This document shows positions 32,571-43,028 of a stretch of 64,000 bases of DNA, one piece after another; position 1 is the first letter of the stretch, and every line of letters begins with the position of its first letter. The stretch covers positions 1 through 64,000 of the forward strand of contig JAIXQE010000092.1 in the NCBI GenBank assembly GCA_027485815.1. Reading direction: 5' to 3'. The DNA comes from Opitutaceae bacterium. GTDB taxonomy: Bacteria; Verrucomicrobiota; Verrucomicrobiia; Opitutales; Opitutaceae. A program made the position numbers and the translations under genes. Under the pieces are notes generated by a model. The model was not told the origin of the DNA. It did not search any database and saw only the letters and a list, made by a program, of their open reading frames with translations.

Positions 32571-33386
32571 TCAGCGCGGGGCCCGGCGGAGATACGCCGA
32601 GAACGCGACGCCGGCGAGCGTGACCAGCAGGAAAAGTGCCGAAAGGGCGTTGAGCACGGGGTTGAGGCCCACCTTGGCCAGCCCGAACACCTTGAGCGGC
32701 AGGGTGGCGGCGGCGGCGGAGGCGGTGAAATAGGTCACGATCAATTCGTCCCACGACAGCAGGAAGGCCATCAGCCCGCCGGCGAGGAGCGCCGGCCGCA
32801 ACGCCGGCAGGATTACGAGGCGGAACGCACCCCACGGGGTGGCCCCAAGGTCCCGCGCCGCCTCCTCCAGGGCCGGATCCAGGCCCTGCAGCCGGGCGCG
32901 GACCGCGACCAGCACGAACGGGAAGCTGAAGGTGACGTGGCCGATGATCACGGTGGTGAACCCGAGCTCGACCCCGGCCAGCGCGAAGAGGACGAGCAGG
33001 CTGATGCCGAGCAGGATCTCCGGCATCACCATCGGCAGGTTGATCAACGACTCGAGGAGGTCGCGCCCCGGGAAGCGATGGCGGTGCAGGAGCCAAGCCC
33101 CCAGCGTCCCCAGCACCACCGAGAGGAGCGTCGTGGCCGTGGCAATCACGAGACTGTTGAGGGCCGCCCGCTGCAGCGGCGTCTGGCGCAGGAGCTCCGC
33201 GTACCAGCGGCCGCTGAAGCCCTCCCAGCCGACCCCCAGCCGCGCCGCGTTGAAGGAGTATACCACCAGCACCAGCACGGGAAGGTAGAGGAACAGCAGC
33301 ACCAGCGCCGTCCAGCCCCGCAGGCCCGCCGCCAGCAGGCGGGGACCGGCAGCCGGGGAAAACAACGGGGGGCGGGAGGCAGCCAT
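32571..33386 (-). CDS. potC: Spermidine/putrescine-type ABC transporter permease PotC-like
   Basis: EAARDLGATPWGAFRLVILPALRPALLAG; first gene of the pot operon; start refined to MAASRPP. Confidence 0.88.
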   Translation of the reverse strand: MAASRPPLFSPAAGPRLLAAGLRGWTALVLLFLYLPVLVLVVYSFNAARLGVGWEGFSGRWYAELLRQTPLQRAALNSLVIATATTLLSVVLGTLGAWLLHRHRFPGRDLLESLINLPMVMPEILLGISLLVLFALAGVELGFTTVIIGHVTFSFPFVLVAVRARLQGLDPALEEAARDLGATPWGAFRLVILPALRPALLAGGLMAFLLSWDELIVTYFTASAAAATLPLKVFGLAKVGLNPVLNALSALFLLVTLAGVAFSAYLRRAPR

Positions 33387-33506
33387 GCCGGGGCGAAGCA
33401 AGATTCGCGCCGCGGGCCGGACGCAAGCGCGAAGCCGCCCGCAATTTCAGGCGTGAAATTCCCGGCCGCCGCCCCGAGTCTCGACGAGCACTCCCACCCT
33501 CCCCCA

Positions 33507-34181
33507 ATGAAAATCCTCCGCCTGCTCCCCCTCCTCTGCCTCGCCGCCCTGCCCCTGCCCGCCGCCGACGGCTGGGTGAACCTCTTCAACGGCCGCGACC
33601 TCGACGGCTGGGAGCAGCACAGCGGCACCGCCAAGTACCGCGTCGAGGACGGGACCATCGTCGGCACCACCGTGCTCAACACCGGCAACAGCTTCCTCTG
33701 CACGAAGCGGACCTACGGGGATTTCGTCCTCGAGCTCGAGTTCAAGGTGGCCCGCAACATGAACTCCGGGATCCAGTTCCGCAGCGAGTTCTACCCCCGG
33801 GAGACCGAGAAGGAGATCAACGGCAAGAAGCGCAAATTCCCCGCCGACCGGGTCTTCGGCTACCAGTACGAGATCGACCCCTCCGAGCGCGCGTGGACCG
33901 GCGGCGTCTACGACGAGGCCCGCCGCGGCTGGCTGGCTGACCTGAAGGACAAGCCCGCCGCCCAGAAGGCCTTCCGCCAGGGAGAGTGGAACAAGGTGCG
34001 GATCGAGTGCCGGGGCGACCGCATCCAGACCTGGATCAACGATGTCCCCGCCACCGATTTCCGCGACGCGATGACCCCGCGCGGCATCATCGCCCTGCAG
34101 GTCCACGGCATCGGCGACGGCAAGAAGAACAAGCCCGGCGAGGAGATCCGCTGGCGCAACGTGCGCTTGAAGGAACTGTGA
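33507..34181 (+). CDS. Secreted DUF1080 (3-keto-disaccharide hydrolase-like) protein
   Basis: WVNLFNGRDLDGWEQ, FVLELEFKVARNMNSGIQFRS, WNKVRIECRGDRIQTWINDVP. Confidence 0.9.
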   Translation: MKILRLLPLLCLAALPLPAADGWVNLFNGRDLDGWEQHSGTAKYRVEDGTIVGTTVLNTGNSFLCTKRTYGDFVLELEFKVARNMNSGIQFRSEFYPRETEKEINGKKRKFPADRVFGYQYEIDPSERAWTGGVYDEARRGWLADLKDKPAAQKAFRQGEWNKVRIECRGDRIQTWINDVPATDFRDAMTPRGIIALQVHGIGDGKKNKPGEEIRWRNVRLKEL

Positions 34182-35074
34182 GCCGCCTCGCGCCGCTCCT
34201 GCTCCTGGCCTCGGTCGCCGTCGGCGCCCCGCCGGCCCGCACGCTGGACGTCTGGCCCGGTCCCCCGCCCGGCGAGACCCGCACGCTGCCGCCCGAAGCG
34301 GATCAGACGCGTCCGACCGACCGCCTCGTCGCCGGACAGCAGGTCATCCGGCTGGGCAACGTCAGCACCCCGCAACTGGCGGTCTTCCGCCCGGACCCGC
34401 GGCTCGATACCGGCGCCGCGGTCATCATCTGCCCGGGCGGCGGCTTCAACATCCTGGCCTACGACCTCGAGGGCACGGAGGTGGCCGCTTGGCTCAATGG
34501 CCTCGGTATTACCGGCATCGTGCTGAAGTACCGCGTCCCCGCCCGCGACCCGGCGCGCCGCTGGCTTGCGGCGGTGCAGGACGCGCAGCGCGCGATGAGC
34601 CTGGTGCGGTCCAAGGCCGGGGAATGGGGCCTGCGGGCCGACCGCCTCGGCATCCTCGGTTTCAGCGCCGGGGGCGCCACCGCCGCCTACACCGCCCTCG
34701 CCACCGAGCGCCTCTATCCGGCCGTCGATGCGGCCGACACCGTCCCCTGGCGGCCGGACTTCGCCCTGCTGATTTATACCGGCGGGTTCGTGGAGCGGGG
34801 GCAGACCACGCTTTCCGGCGTGATGCCGGTCGGGCCGGGCGCCCCGCCGATGTTCCTCGTCCACGCCTTCGACGACGCCGTCCCCGTGCAGAACACCCTC
34901 TTGCTGGCCGCCGAGCTGCGCCGTGCGGGGGGCAGCGCGGAAGTGCACGTCTACGACGCCGGCGGGCACGGCTACGGCCTGCGTCCGGATCCCGCCCTGC
35001 CGGTCACCTCGTGGCCCGAGCGCGCCGCCGCCTGGCTGCGCCGCCGCGGCCTGTTGGAATCGACCGGCCGTTGA
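34178..35074 (+). CDS. Alpha/beta hydrolase (xylan esterase-like), GTG start overlapping upstream stop
   Basis: VIICPGGGFNILAYDLEGTEVAAWLN; LGILGFSAGGATAAYTA. Confidence 0.85.
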   Translation: MSRLAPLLLLASVAVGAPPARTLDVWPGPPPGETRTLPPEADQTRPTDRLVAGQQVIRLGNVSTPQLAVFRPDPRLDTGAAVIICPGGGFNILAYDLEGTEVAAWLNGLGITGIVLKYRVPARDPARRWLAAVQDAQRAMSLVRSKAGEWGLRADRLGILGFSAGGATAAYTALATERLYPAVDAADTVPWRPDFALLIYTGGFVERGQTTLSGVMPVGPGAPPMFLVHAFDDAVPVQNTLLLAAELRRAGGSAEVHVYDAGGHGYGLRPDPALPVTSWPERAAAWLRRRGLLESTGR

Positions 35075-35132
35075 CCTCCCGACTAGGGCTTGCCGCTGCC
35101 ACGGCGCTCTGGTTCGGTCCCGACCTCTCTCC

Positions 35133-36833
35133 ATGCCCTCCACCCCGGACTCCACCCGCAAGTATTCCTCCGTCGTCGTCGACGGTCCCGCCCGCGCCGG
35201 CGCGCGCTCGATGCTGCGCCCCGTCGGTTTCACCGACGCGGACTTCCAGAAGCCGGTCATCGGCATCGCCTCCCTTTGGAGCATGGTGACGCCGTGCAAC
35301 ATGCACATCGACAAGCTCGCCCTCGAATCCGAGGCCGGGACCAACGCCGCGGGCGGCAAGGGCGTCATCTTCGGCACCATCACCGTGTCCGACGGCATCA
35401 GCATGGGCACGCCCGGGATGCGCTACTCCCTGGTTTCGCGCGAAATCATCGCGGACTCGATCGAGGCGGTGGCGGCCGGTGAGGGCTTCGACGGCGTGGT
35501 GACCATCGGCGGCTGCGACAAGAACATGCCCGGCTGCATCATGGCGATGGCCCGGCTCAACCGCCCCGGCGTCTTCGTCTACGGCGGCACCATCTTGCCG
35601 GGCATCCATCCCGACACCCGCAAGGAGTGCGACATCGTGTCCGTCTACGAGGCGATCGGCCAGCACGCCGCCGGCAAGGTCGACGACGAGGGCCTGCGCA
35701 AGATCGAGGCCTGCTCCATCCCCGGCGCCGGCTCCTGCGGCGGGATGTACACCGCCAACACGATGGCCTCCGCCATCGAGGCCCTCGGGATGAGCCTCCC
35801 CAACAGCTCCGCCCAGATCGCCATCAGCGAGGAGAAGAAGCAGGACTGCCGCCGCGCCGGCGAGGCCACCCTCGCGCTGCTCAAGGCGGACCTGAAACCC
35901 CGCGACATCATGACGCGGAAGGCGTTCGAGAACGCCATCACCGTCACGATCGCCCTCGGCGGCTCCACCAACGCCGTGCTGCACCTCCTGGCCATCGCCC
36001 ACACCTGCGGGGTGAAGCTGAAGCTCGACGACTTCACCCGCATCGGGAAGCGCGTGCCCGTGCTCGCCGATCTGAAGCCCTCCGGCAAGTACGGGATGGT
36101 CCACCTCACCCGCATCGGCGGCCTCCCCCCGCTGATGAAGGTGCTGCTCGACGCCGGCCTCCTGCACGGCGACTGCCTGACCGTGACCGGCAAGACCGTC
36201 GCCGAGAACCTCCGCGACGTGAAGCCCTACCCGGCCGGGCAGGACGTCGTCCGTCCGCTCTCGAACCCGATCAAGGCCGACAGCCACCTGCGCGTCCTCT
36301 ACGGCAACCTCGCCCCCGCCGGCGCGATGGCCAAGATCACCGGCAAGGAGGGGCTCTCGTTCAGCGGCAAGGCCATCGTCTTCGAAGGGGAGGAAAAGGC
36401 GCTCGACGCGATCCTCGCCGGCCGCGTCAAACCCGGCCACGTCGTCGTCATCCGCAATGAGGGGCCGGTCGGCGGTCCCGGCATGCGCGAGATGCTCAGC
36501 CCCACCAGCGCCATCATGGGCCGCGGTCTCGGCAAGGACGTCGCCCTGATCACGGACGGCCGCTTCTCCGGCGGCAGCCACGGCTTCGTCGTCGGCCACC
36601 TCACCCCCGAGGCGGCCGTCGGCGGCCCGATCGGCGTGGTCCGCAACGGTGACCCGATCACCATCGACGCCGTCCGCAACGAGCTGACCCTCGGCATTCC
36701 CGCCCGCGAGCTGCAGGCGCGCCTCCGCACCTGGAAGCCGCGCCGCGCCAAGGAAACCCGCGGCGTCCTCGCCAAGTACGCCCACACCGTGACGAGCGCC
36801 TCGGAGGGCGCGGTGACCGACAAGCTCACCTGA
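35133..36833 (+). CDS. ilvD: Dihydroxy-acid dehydratase
   Basis: [59 protein letters not shown]. Confidence 0.97.
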   Translation: MPSTPDSTRKYSSVVVDGPARAGARSMLRPVGFTDADFQKPVIGIASLWSMVTPCNMHIDKLALESEAGTNAAGGKGVIFGTITVSDGISMGTPGMRYSLVSREIIADSIEAVAAGEGFDGVVTIGGCDKNMPGCIMAMARLNRPGVFVYGGTILPGIHPDTRKECDIVSVYEAIGQHAAGKVDDEGLRKIEACSIPGAGSCGGMYTANTMASAIEALGMSLPNSSAQIAISEEKKQDCRRAGEATLALLKADLKPRDIMTRKAFENAITVTIALGGSTNAVLHLLAIAHTCGVKLKLDDFTRIGKRVPVLADLKPSGKYGMVHLTRIGGLPPLMKVLLDAGLLHGDCLTVTGKTVAENLRDVKPYPAGQDVVRPLSNPIKADSHLRVLYGNLAPAGAMAKITGKEGLSFSGKAIVFEGEEKALDAILAGRVKPGHVVVIRNEGPVGGPGMREMLSPTSAIMGRGLGKDVALITDGRFSGGSHGFVVGHLTPEAAVGGPIGVVRNGDPITIDAVRNELTLGIPARELQARLRTWKPRRAKETRGVLAKYAHTVTSASEGAVTDKLT

Positions 36834-36843
36834 GGCGCGCGCG

Positions 36844-38424
36844 ATGAGCTGGGCGCATTTTCAGGAGCACTTCCACCACTACCCTGCCCTGGGGTTCAGC
36901 CTGGACCTCTCGCGGCTCCCCTTGCCCGCGGAGTTCACCACGGCGATGGAGGGGCCGATGCAGGAGGCGTTCGCCGCGATGCGCGCCCTCGAGGCCGGCG
37001 CCATCGCGAATCCCGACGAGGGCCGCCGGGTCGGCCACTACTGGCTGCGCACGCCCGCGCTCGCGCCCACCCCGGAGATCCGCACGGAGATCGAGGACAC
37101 CCTGCGCTCGATCCGCGCCTTCGCCGCGAACGTCCACGCCGGCACCATCGCCGGCCCGCGCGGCCGCTTCCGCGAACTGCTGGTGATCGGCATCGGCGGC
37201 TCCGCCCTCGGGCCGCAGCTGGTGGCCCACGCGCTCGGCCAGCCCCGCCGCGACAAGCTGGCGATCCACTTCCTCGACAACACGGACCCGGACGGGATCG
37301 ACCTCGTCTTCGGGCAGCTCCGGGGACGACTGGCCCGCACCCTCGTGCTCGTGATTTCCAAGTCGGGCGGCACCGCGGAGACCCGCAACGGGATGCTCGA
37401 GGCCCAGGCCGCCTTCCGCGCCGCCGGCCTCGATCCCGCGCGGCACTTCGTCGCCGTCACGGGCGCCGGCTCCCGGCTCGACCAGGAGGCGCGCGACGCC
37501 GGCTGGCTGGCGCGCTTCGCGATGTGGGACTGGGTGGGCGGCCGCACCAGCCAGCTCAGCGCCGTGGGCCTGCTACCCGCCGCGCTGCAGGGCTTGGACA
37601 TCGATGGGCTGCTCGAGGGGGCCGCCGCGATGGACGAACTCACGCGCCGGCCCGAGACCCGCGCGAACCCCGCGGCGCTCCTCGCGCTGGCCTGGCACCA
37701 CGCCACGGATGGACGCGGCCGGAAGGACATGGTGGTGCTGCCGTACAAGGACCGGCTGCTCCTGTTTTCGCGTTACCTCCAGCAGCTGGTGATGGAATCC
37801 CTCGGCAAGGAGCGCGACCTCGCGGGCAACGTCGTCCACCAAGGCATCGCAGTCTACGGCAACAAGGGTTCGACCGACCAGCACGCCTACGTCCAGCAGC
37901 TGCGGGAGGGCGTGGACAACTTCTTCGTGACGTTCATCGAGGTGCTCCGGGACCGCCCCGGCCGCCACGCGCTGGCGGTGGAGCCGGGGGTGACCGCCGG
38001 GGACTACCTGCAGGGTTTCCTGCTCGGGACCCGCGACGCCCTCAGCGAGAAGGGGCGCGGCTCGATCACCCTGACCGTGCCGGACGTCTCGCCGCGGACG
38101 CTCGGGATGTTGATCGCCCTGTACGAGCGCGTCACCGGCCTCTACGCCTCGCTCGTCGGGATCAACGCCTACCACCAGCCCGGCGTCGAGGCGGGCAAGA
38201 AGGCGGCGGGCGCGGTGCTCACGCTCCAGCGGGCCGTGGTCGCCGCGCTGGCGGCGGAGCGGGGCCGCGCCTTCACTGCGCCCGAGCTGGCCGCGCGCGC
38301 GGGCGCGCCGGAGGCGGCGGAGACGGCCTTCAAAGTCCTGGAACACCTCAGCGCAAATCCCGCGACCGGGGTGCGTCGCCGCGCCGGGAAGACCGCGACG
38401 GCCGCGACTTACCGCCTCGCCTGA
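36844..38424 (+). CDS. pgi: Glucose-6-phosphate isomerase
   Basis: [49 protein letters not shown]. Confidence 0.95.
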   Translation: MSWAHFQEHFHHYPALGFSLDLSRLPLPAEFTTAMEGPMQEAFAAMRALEAGAIANPDEGRRVGHYWLRTPALAPTPEIRTEIEDTLRSIRAFAANVHAGTIAGPRGRFRELLVIGIGGSALGPQLVAHALGQPRRDKLAIHFLDNTDPDGIDLVFGQLRGRLARTLVLVISKSGGTAETRNGMLEAQAAFRAAGLDPARHFVAVTGAGSRLDQEARDAGWLARFAMWDWVGGRTSQLSAVGLLPAALQGLDIDGLLEGAAAMDELTRRPETRANPAALLALAWHHATDGRGRKDMVVLPYKDRLLLFSRYLQQLVMESLGKERDLAGNVVHQGIAVYGNKGSTDQHAYVQQLREGVDNFFVTFIEVLRDRPGRHALAVEPGVTAGDYLQGFLLGTRDALSEKGRGSITLTVPDVSPRTLGMLIALYERVTGLYASLVGINAYHQPGVEAGKKAAGAVLTLQRAVVAALAAERGRAFTAPELAARAGAPEAAETAFKVLEHLSANPATGVRRRAGKTATAATYRLA

Positions 38425-38433
38425 GGCCGCGCC

Positions 38434-39186
38434 GTGCACCGCCTGCCGCTCCTGCTCTGCCTGATCGCGCTGGCCGGCGCCGGGGGCTCGGCCTTCCTCG
38501 CGCTGCGCATCGGAAATTCGAAGCAGGTGCTGGAGGTGCGCTTGGCCGAGAGCCAGTCGCGCGCCACCCGGCTGGAAACGGAGCTCGGCGGCGCGCGCGC
38601 CGAGGCGGACGCGCGGCAGCAGCGCGCCACCGGCCTCGAGGTCGAGCTCGCCCGCACCAGCGAGCGGCTCGCCGGGGTGGAGGCGCGCGGCCGGGAGACG
38701 GAGCGCGCCCTCGCGGATACCCGCACGGTGCTCGCGCTGTACGAATCGACCGCCCGGGCGCTGGAGGACGAGGTCGCGGCCCTGCGCCGGGATCTCGATG
38801 CGACCCGCGCGTCGCACGCCTCCCCCGAGGCGGTGCAGGCCTACCGGCAGACGATCGCGGACCTCGAGCGCCAGCTCGCCTCCGCCCGCCACGGGACCGC
38901 GGCGCCCGCCACCCCGGGCGCCTCCACCGCGGTGTTCACCAACCGCGCCGGCCGCGCGACCATCCTCAACGTCGGGCCCGGCAACGCCTTCGTCGTGCTC
39001 AACTTCGGCACCGCCCGCGGCGCGCGCCCCGGCCAGCGGCTGCAGGTTTCCCAGGGCGGCCGGCTGCTCGCGACCGTCCAGATCAGCGACGCCCGCACCC
39101 AGTTCTCGGTGGCCCAGGTCGAGCCGGACTCCCTGCGAGGGGTCTTGCAGAAGGGGGATGAGGCGGTTTTGGTACGGGAACCATGA
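38434..39186 (+). CDS. Envelope protein: N-terminal TM, long coiled coil, C-terminal beta domain
   Basis: MHRLPLLLCLIALAGAGGSAFLAL then Glu/Arg/Ala heptads and GNAFVVLNFGTARGARPGQRLQV. Confidence 0.75.
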   Translation: MHRLPLLLCLIALAGAGGSAFLALRIGNSKQVLEVRLAESQSRATRLETELGGARAEADARQQRATGLEVELARTSERLAGVEARGRETERALADTRTVLALYESTARALEDEVAALRRDLDATRASHASPEAVQAYRQTIADLERQLASARHGTAAPATPGASTAVFTNRAGRATILNVGPGNAFVVLNFGTARGARPGQRLQVSQGGRLLATVQISDARTQFSVAQVEPDSLRGVLQKGDEAVLVREP

Positions 39187-39347
39187 CTCCGCTCGCGCGT
39201 CGCCTCCTCGCCCTCGCCATGCTTGCCGCCGGCGCCCTTGCGGGTGGCTGCAGCACCAACGCCCCGAAGCAGACCTCGATCCCCTGGAGTCGTCCCGCCG
39301 GCTGGGAAGGCCAGATCCCTGGGATGGGCCAGCCGCAGGGCCGCTGA
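39183..39347 (+). CDS. Small (54 aa) putative lipoprotein, not in supplied ORF track
   Basis: MTPLARRLLALAMLAAGALAGGCSTNAPKQTSIPWSRPAGWEGQIPGMGQPQGR; lipobox-like AGGC; ATGA overlap with upstream gene. Confidence 0.72.
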   Translation: MTPLARRLLALAMLAAGALAGGCSTNAPKQTSIPWSRPAGWEGQIPGMGQPQGR

Positions 39348-39407
39348 GCCGGCCCTGATCCGACGGCTTCCCGCCGCCCCTCCGCGAGGCGGAGGCCGTC
39401 CGGCGCG

Positions 39408-40118
39408 ATGGAAAACGCCTCCCTCCGGCCCCTCCCGGGCCACCTGTACGTCGTCGCCACCCCGATCGGCAACCTCGCGGACCTCACCGAGCGCGCCCGG
39501 ACGCTGCTCGGCACCGTCGACCTGGTGGCCTGCGAGGACACCCGCACGACCGGCGCGCTCCTCACCCGGCTCGGACTGCGCCGCGAACTGTTTCCCTACC
39601 ACGAGCACAACGAGCGTGAGGCCGCCGCGGAACTTGCGCGCCGCCTCGCCGCCGGGGCTTCGGTCGCGCTGGTCAGCGACGCCGGCACTCCAGGCCTGAG
39701 CGATCCCGGCTTCCGCGTCGTCCGCGCCTGCCGGCAGGCGGGCCTGCCGGTCGTTCCGGTTCCGGGCCCGAACGCGCTCCTCGCCGCCCTCTGCGCCAGC
39801 GGGCTCCCCACCAACGGGTTCCTGTACCTCGGCTTCCTTCCGCCGAAGAGCGCCGCCCGGATCGCCTGCTTCACGCGTCACCGCGAGCTGGAGTACACCC
39901 TCGCGCTGTTTGAGAGCTGCCACCGCATCGGCAAGGCCGTCGAGGAACTCGTCACGGTGCTGGGCCCCGACCGGGTCATCGCGGTCGCGAAGGAACTGAC
40001 CAAGGTGCACGAGACCTTTCTCGTCGGACCCGCCGGCGAGGTCCGCGATCGCCTCAGCCGCCTCAGCCTGAAAGGTGAATTCGTGCTCCTGATCGCTCCC
40101 GCCGGGTTCGTGCTCTGA
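39408..40118 (+). CDS. rsmI: 16S rRNA (cytidine(1402)-2'-O)-methyltransferase
   Basis: GHLYVVATPIGNLADLTERA, ACEDTRTTGALL, LVSDAGTPGLSDPG. Confidence 0.95.
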   Translation: MENASLRPLPGHLYVVATPIGNLADLTERARTLLGTVDLVACEDTRTTGALLTRLGLRRELFPYHEHNEREAAAELARRLAAGASVALVSDAGTPGLSDPGFRVVRACRQAGLPVVPVPGPNALLAALCASGLPTNGFLYLGFLPPKSAARIACFTRHRELEYTLALFESCHRIGKAVEELVTVLGPDRVIAVAKELTKVHETFLVGPAGEVRDRLSRLSLKGEFVLLIAPAGFVL

Positions 40119-40123
40119 CGCCG

Positions 40124-41080
40124 ATGCCCCCTTCCCCCGCGCCCCGGACGGTCGCCGTCATCGACGTCGGCAGCAACACGATCAAGCTCCTCGTCGCGCG
40201 CCGGTCGCCGGCGGGCATGGAACGCATCCACGCGCGGACGCTGGAGGCCCGGCTGGGCGCGGGACTCGGCCGGGATCGGCCGCGGCTGGCGCCCGGCAGC
40301 CTCGCGCGCGGGATCGACGCCGTCCGCAGCCTCGCCGCCGAGGGTCGCGCCCACGGGGCGGACACCACGGCCGTGGTCGCGACCAGTGCGGTGCGCGACG
40401 CGGAGAACGGGCCGGAATTCGCGGCCGCGGTGCGGGGAACCACCGGACTCGCGCTGCGCATCCTCTCCGGCCCCGAGGAGGCCCGGCTGATCGGACTCGG
40501 CCTGCGCTGCGATCCCGCGTTGGCGGCGGCGGGCGACCTCGCGCTGTTCGACCTCGGCGGCGGCAGCCTGGAGGTGCTCGAATTCCGCGGGCCGGAGGTC
40601 CGGTGCGCGCTGAGCCTGCCGCTCGGCTGCGTCCGGCTCACCGAACGCTTCGTCGCGGACTCCACCCTGCCCCTGCCGGAGTCCGTCCGCGCGGTGATTG
40701 CCCGGCACGTCACCGCCGTCGCCGCGGAGGCGGGCCTCGCGCGGCATGGATTCCGCGGCCTGCCCGTGGCCGCCGCCGGCGGCACCGTGAGCACCGCCCG
40801 GGCGATGCGCGCCGCCGCGGCGGGGATCGATCTGGACGACAGCGCCCCGGAAATTCCCGTCGCCTTCCTGCGCGAACTGCTGGCCCGCGTCGGCCCGCTG
40901 ACCCTCGGGGAGCGGCAGGCCCTCGCCGGCCTCAGCGCGGCGCGGGCGGACGTGTTTCCGGCGGCGCTCGCCACCCTGATCGCGATGGCGGAGCTGACCG
41001 GTTGCGACACCTTTCGTCATTCCTGGTGCAGCCTGCGCCACGGCGTGGCGGCGGAGCTGCTCGCGGCGCGCGAAGGCTGA
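40124..41080 (+). CDS. Ppx/GppA family phosphatase
   Basis: VAVIDVGSNTIKLLVAR, ATSAVRDAENG, LFDLGGGSLEV. Confidence 0.92.
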   Translation: MPPSPAPRTVAVIDVGSNTIKLLVARRSPAGMERIHARTLEARLGAGLGRDRPRLAPGSLARGIDAVRSLAAEGRAHGADTTAVVATSAVRDAENGPEFAAAVRGTTGLALRILSGPEEARLIGLGLRCDPALAAAGDLALFDLGGGSLEVLEFRGPEVRCALSLPLGCVRLTERFVADSTLPLPESVRAVIARHVTAVAAEAGLARHGFRGLPVAAAGGTVSTARAMRAAAAGIDLDDSAPEIPVAFLRELLARVGPLTLGERQALAGLSAARADVFPAALATLIAMAELTGCDTFRHSWCSLRHGVAAELLAAREG

Positions 41081-41098
41081 GCCTCCTGGCGGGCTCAG
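41077..41098. terminator. Hairpin spanning convergent ppx/gppA and rluD stop codons
   Basis: CTGAGCC-TCCTGGCG-GGCTCAG; 7-bp stem, no T-tract. Confidence 0.35.
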
Positions 41099-42054
41099 TC
41101 GCGGGCGCGGGCCTCGCGGCGGGCGGCGGTCCCGAGGGCCTTCCGGACGGCGGCGAAGTCGGCCGGGATGGGCGCCCGCAGGTCGAGTTCCCGGCCCGTG
41201 ACCGGATGCGTCAGCAGGAGGTGCTCCGCGTGGAGCATCACCCGCGCGGGCACGACCGTGAGCCGCGGGTCCGGTTTCCAGCCGTAGAGCGCATCGCCGA
41301 GGATGGGGTGGCCGAGGGACTTCAGGTGCACGCGGATCTGGTGGGTGCGCCCCGTGAAGATGCGGCACCGGAGCAGGGCCCCGAGGTTGCCGTGGGCCTC
41401 CACCCGTTCCCAGGCGGTGCGGGCGGGCTTGCCCCCCTCGCCCACCGTCATCCGGTGGCGGTGGGTGGGATGGCGCGAAATGGCCCGGTCGATGATCCCG
41501 CTGAGGAGGGGCGGCACCCCGGCGACCAGCGCGACGTATTCCTTGGTGAGGGTGCGCTGCGCGAACTGGTCCGCCAGCGCGCGGTGCGCCGCATCGGTCT
41601 TGGCCACGACCATCACCCCGGTCGTGTCCTTGTCCAAGCGGTGCACGATGCCTGGGCGCTGGACGCCGCCGATGCCGCTGAGGGTGTCCGCGCAGTGGGC
41701 CAGCAGGGCGTGCACGAGCGTGTCCTCGCCGGTGGCCGCACCGGGGTGCACGATCATCCCGGCGGCCTTGTTGACCGCGAGCAGGTGGCGGTCCTCGAAA
41801 AGGATGTCGAGGGGCAGGTCCACCGCGCGCAGCTCGGCGGGCCGCACCTCCGGGAGGGAAAACTCCAGCCGGTCGCCCGCGTGCACCGAGGCATCGCGGC
41901 CAAGGGAGACCCCGTCGCGGAGGACGAGTCCCGCGTCGAACGCGCGCTGCAGCGCGGTGCGGCTGTGCGCGGGAAAGGCGGCGGCCAGTTCCTTGTCGGC
42001 GCGGCGCGGTGGCCCGGCGGGCACCACGTGGATCTCGGCTCCGGGGACGGTCAT
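41095..42054 (-). CDS. rluD: RluD-like pseudouridine synthase
   Basis: S4-like N-terminus; [40 protein letters not shown]. Confidence 0.92.
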   Translation of the reverse strand: MTVPGAEIHVVPAGPPRRADKELAAAFPAHSRTALQRAFDAGLVLRDGVSLGRDASVHAGDRLEFSLPEVRPAELRAVDLPLDILFEDRHLLAVNKAAGMIVHPGAATGEDTLVHALLAHCADTLSGIGGVQRPGIVHRLDKDTTGVMVVAKTDAAHRALADQFAQRTLTKEYVALVAGVPPLLSGIIDRAISRHPTHRHRMTVGEGGKPARTAWERVEAHGNLGALLRCRIFTGRTHQIRVHLKSLGHPILGDALYGWKPDPRLTVVPARVMLHAEHLLLTHPVTGRELDLRAPIPADFAAVRKALGTAARREARARD

Positions 42055-43028
42055 GCGGCGGCGGCCAGGCGGTCGATGGTGGCGAGCATCGCGGTGCGGG
42101 TGGCAGCCGGGACGTCCGCGACCTCCCATCCGGCGCGGGCGAGACCCGCGAGTTCCCGGCGGCCGAACCCGAGTTCTCCGGCCAGGGCCGCGTATTCCTC
42201 GGTGAGCGTGTTGGCGAAGCAGAGGGGATCGTCCGTGCTCACCGTGCACCGCACGCCGGCGGCGAGCAGGCGCGGCAACGGGTGGTCACGCAGCGAAGGC
42301 ACCACCCGCAGGCCGACGTTGCTCAGCGGGCAGACATCGAAGGTGACCCCGCGTTCGGCGGCGAGGCGGACGACCGCGGGATCCTCCACCGCGCGGACGC
42401 CGTGCTGGATGCGCGTCACGCCCAGGACCTCGATCGCCTCCCGCACCCGGGCCGGGCCGTCGAACTCGCCCGCGTGGCATTTGGTGACCTTGCCGGCGGC
42501 ACGGAGGCGCGCCCAGACGCCCGCGGCATCCGGCGGCGTGGGCATCACCTCGTGGCCGTGGAGGTCGACGCCGGCGAGGTGTTCCCAGGTGTGGAGCGTG
42601 TCGATCACCGGGCGCAGGTCCCCGGCGAAGTCCGACCGGAGCATCCCGGCGAACACCCGCACCTCGAGCCCCGGCGGGGCCGCGCTGCGGATGGCGGCGA
42701 TGATCTCCGGTCCGGGCACGCCGATGTGCCGGCTCACGGGCAGGTGGAAGCTGGTCTCCACGTAGCGGACGTTCTGCGCGGCGTGCTGCGCGAACATCCG
42801 CCGCGCGGCCTCATGGTACCGCTCCGCCGAGGTGAACCACGGCAGCGCGTGCTCGAGCAGGATCCGCTCGAAGTCCGGGAACGAGGCGTAGCGGTAGGAG
42901 CGAGCCCGGAACGCCGGGTCCGGCGGCCAGCGCGCCGGATCGAGGGTGAACAGCAGCTCGTACGGCAGGGCGCCCTCGACGTGGAGATGCGTCTCCGTCT
43001 TGGGCAGCGCCTGGATGAAGTCCCTCAT
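42051..43028 (-). CDS. Adenosine deaminase family protein
   Basis: [36 protein letters not shown]. Confidence 0.92.
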   Translation of the reverse strand: MRDFIQALPKTETHLHVEGALPYELLFTLDPARWPPDPAFRARSYRYASFPDFERILLEHALPWFTSAERYHEAARRMFAQHAAQNVRYVETSFHLPVSRHIGVPGPEIIAAIRSAAPPGLEVRVFAGMLRSDFAGDLRPVIDTLHTWEHLAGVDLHGHEVMPTPPDAAGVWARLRAAGKVTKCHAGEFDGPARVREAIEVLGVTRIQHGVRAVEDPAVVRLAAERGVTFDVCPLSNVGLRVVPSLRDHPLPRLLAAGVRCTVSTDDPLCFANTLTEEYAALAGELGFGRRELAGLARAGWEVADVPAATRTAMLATIDRLAAAA

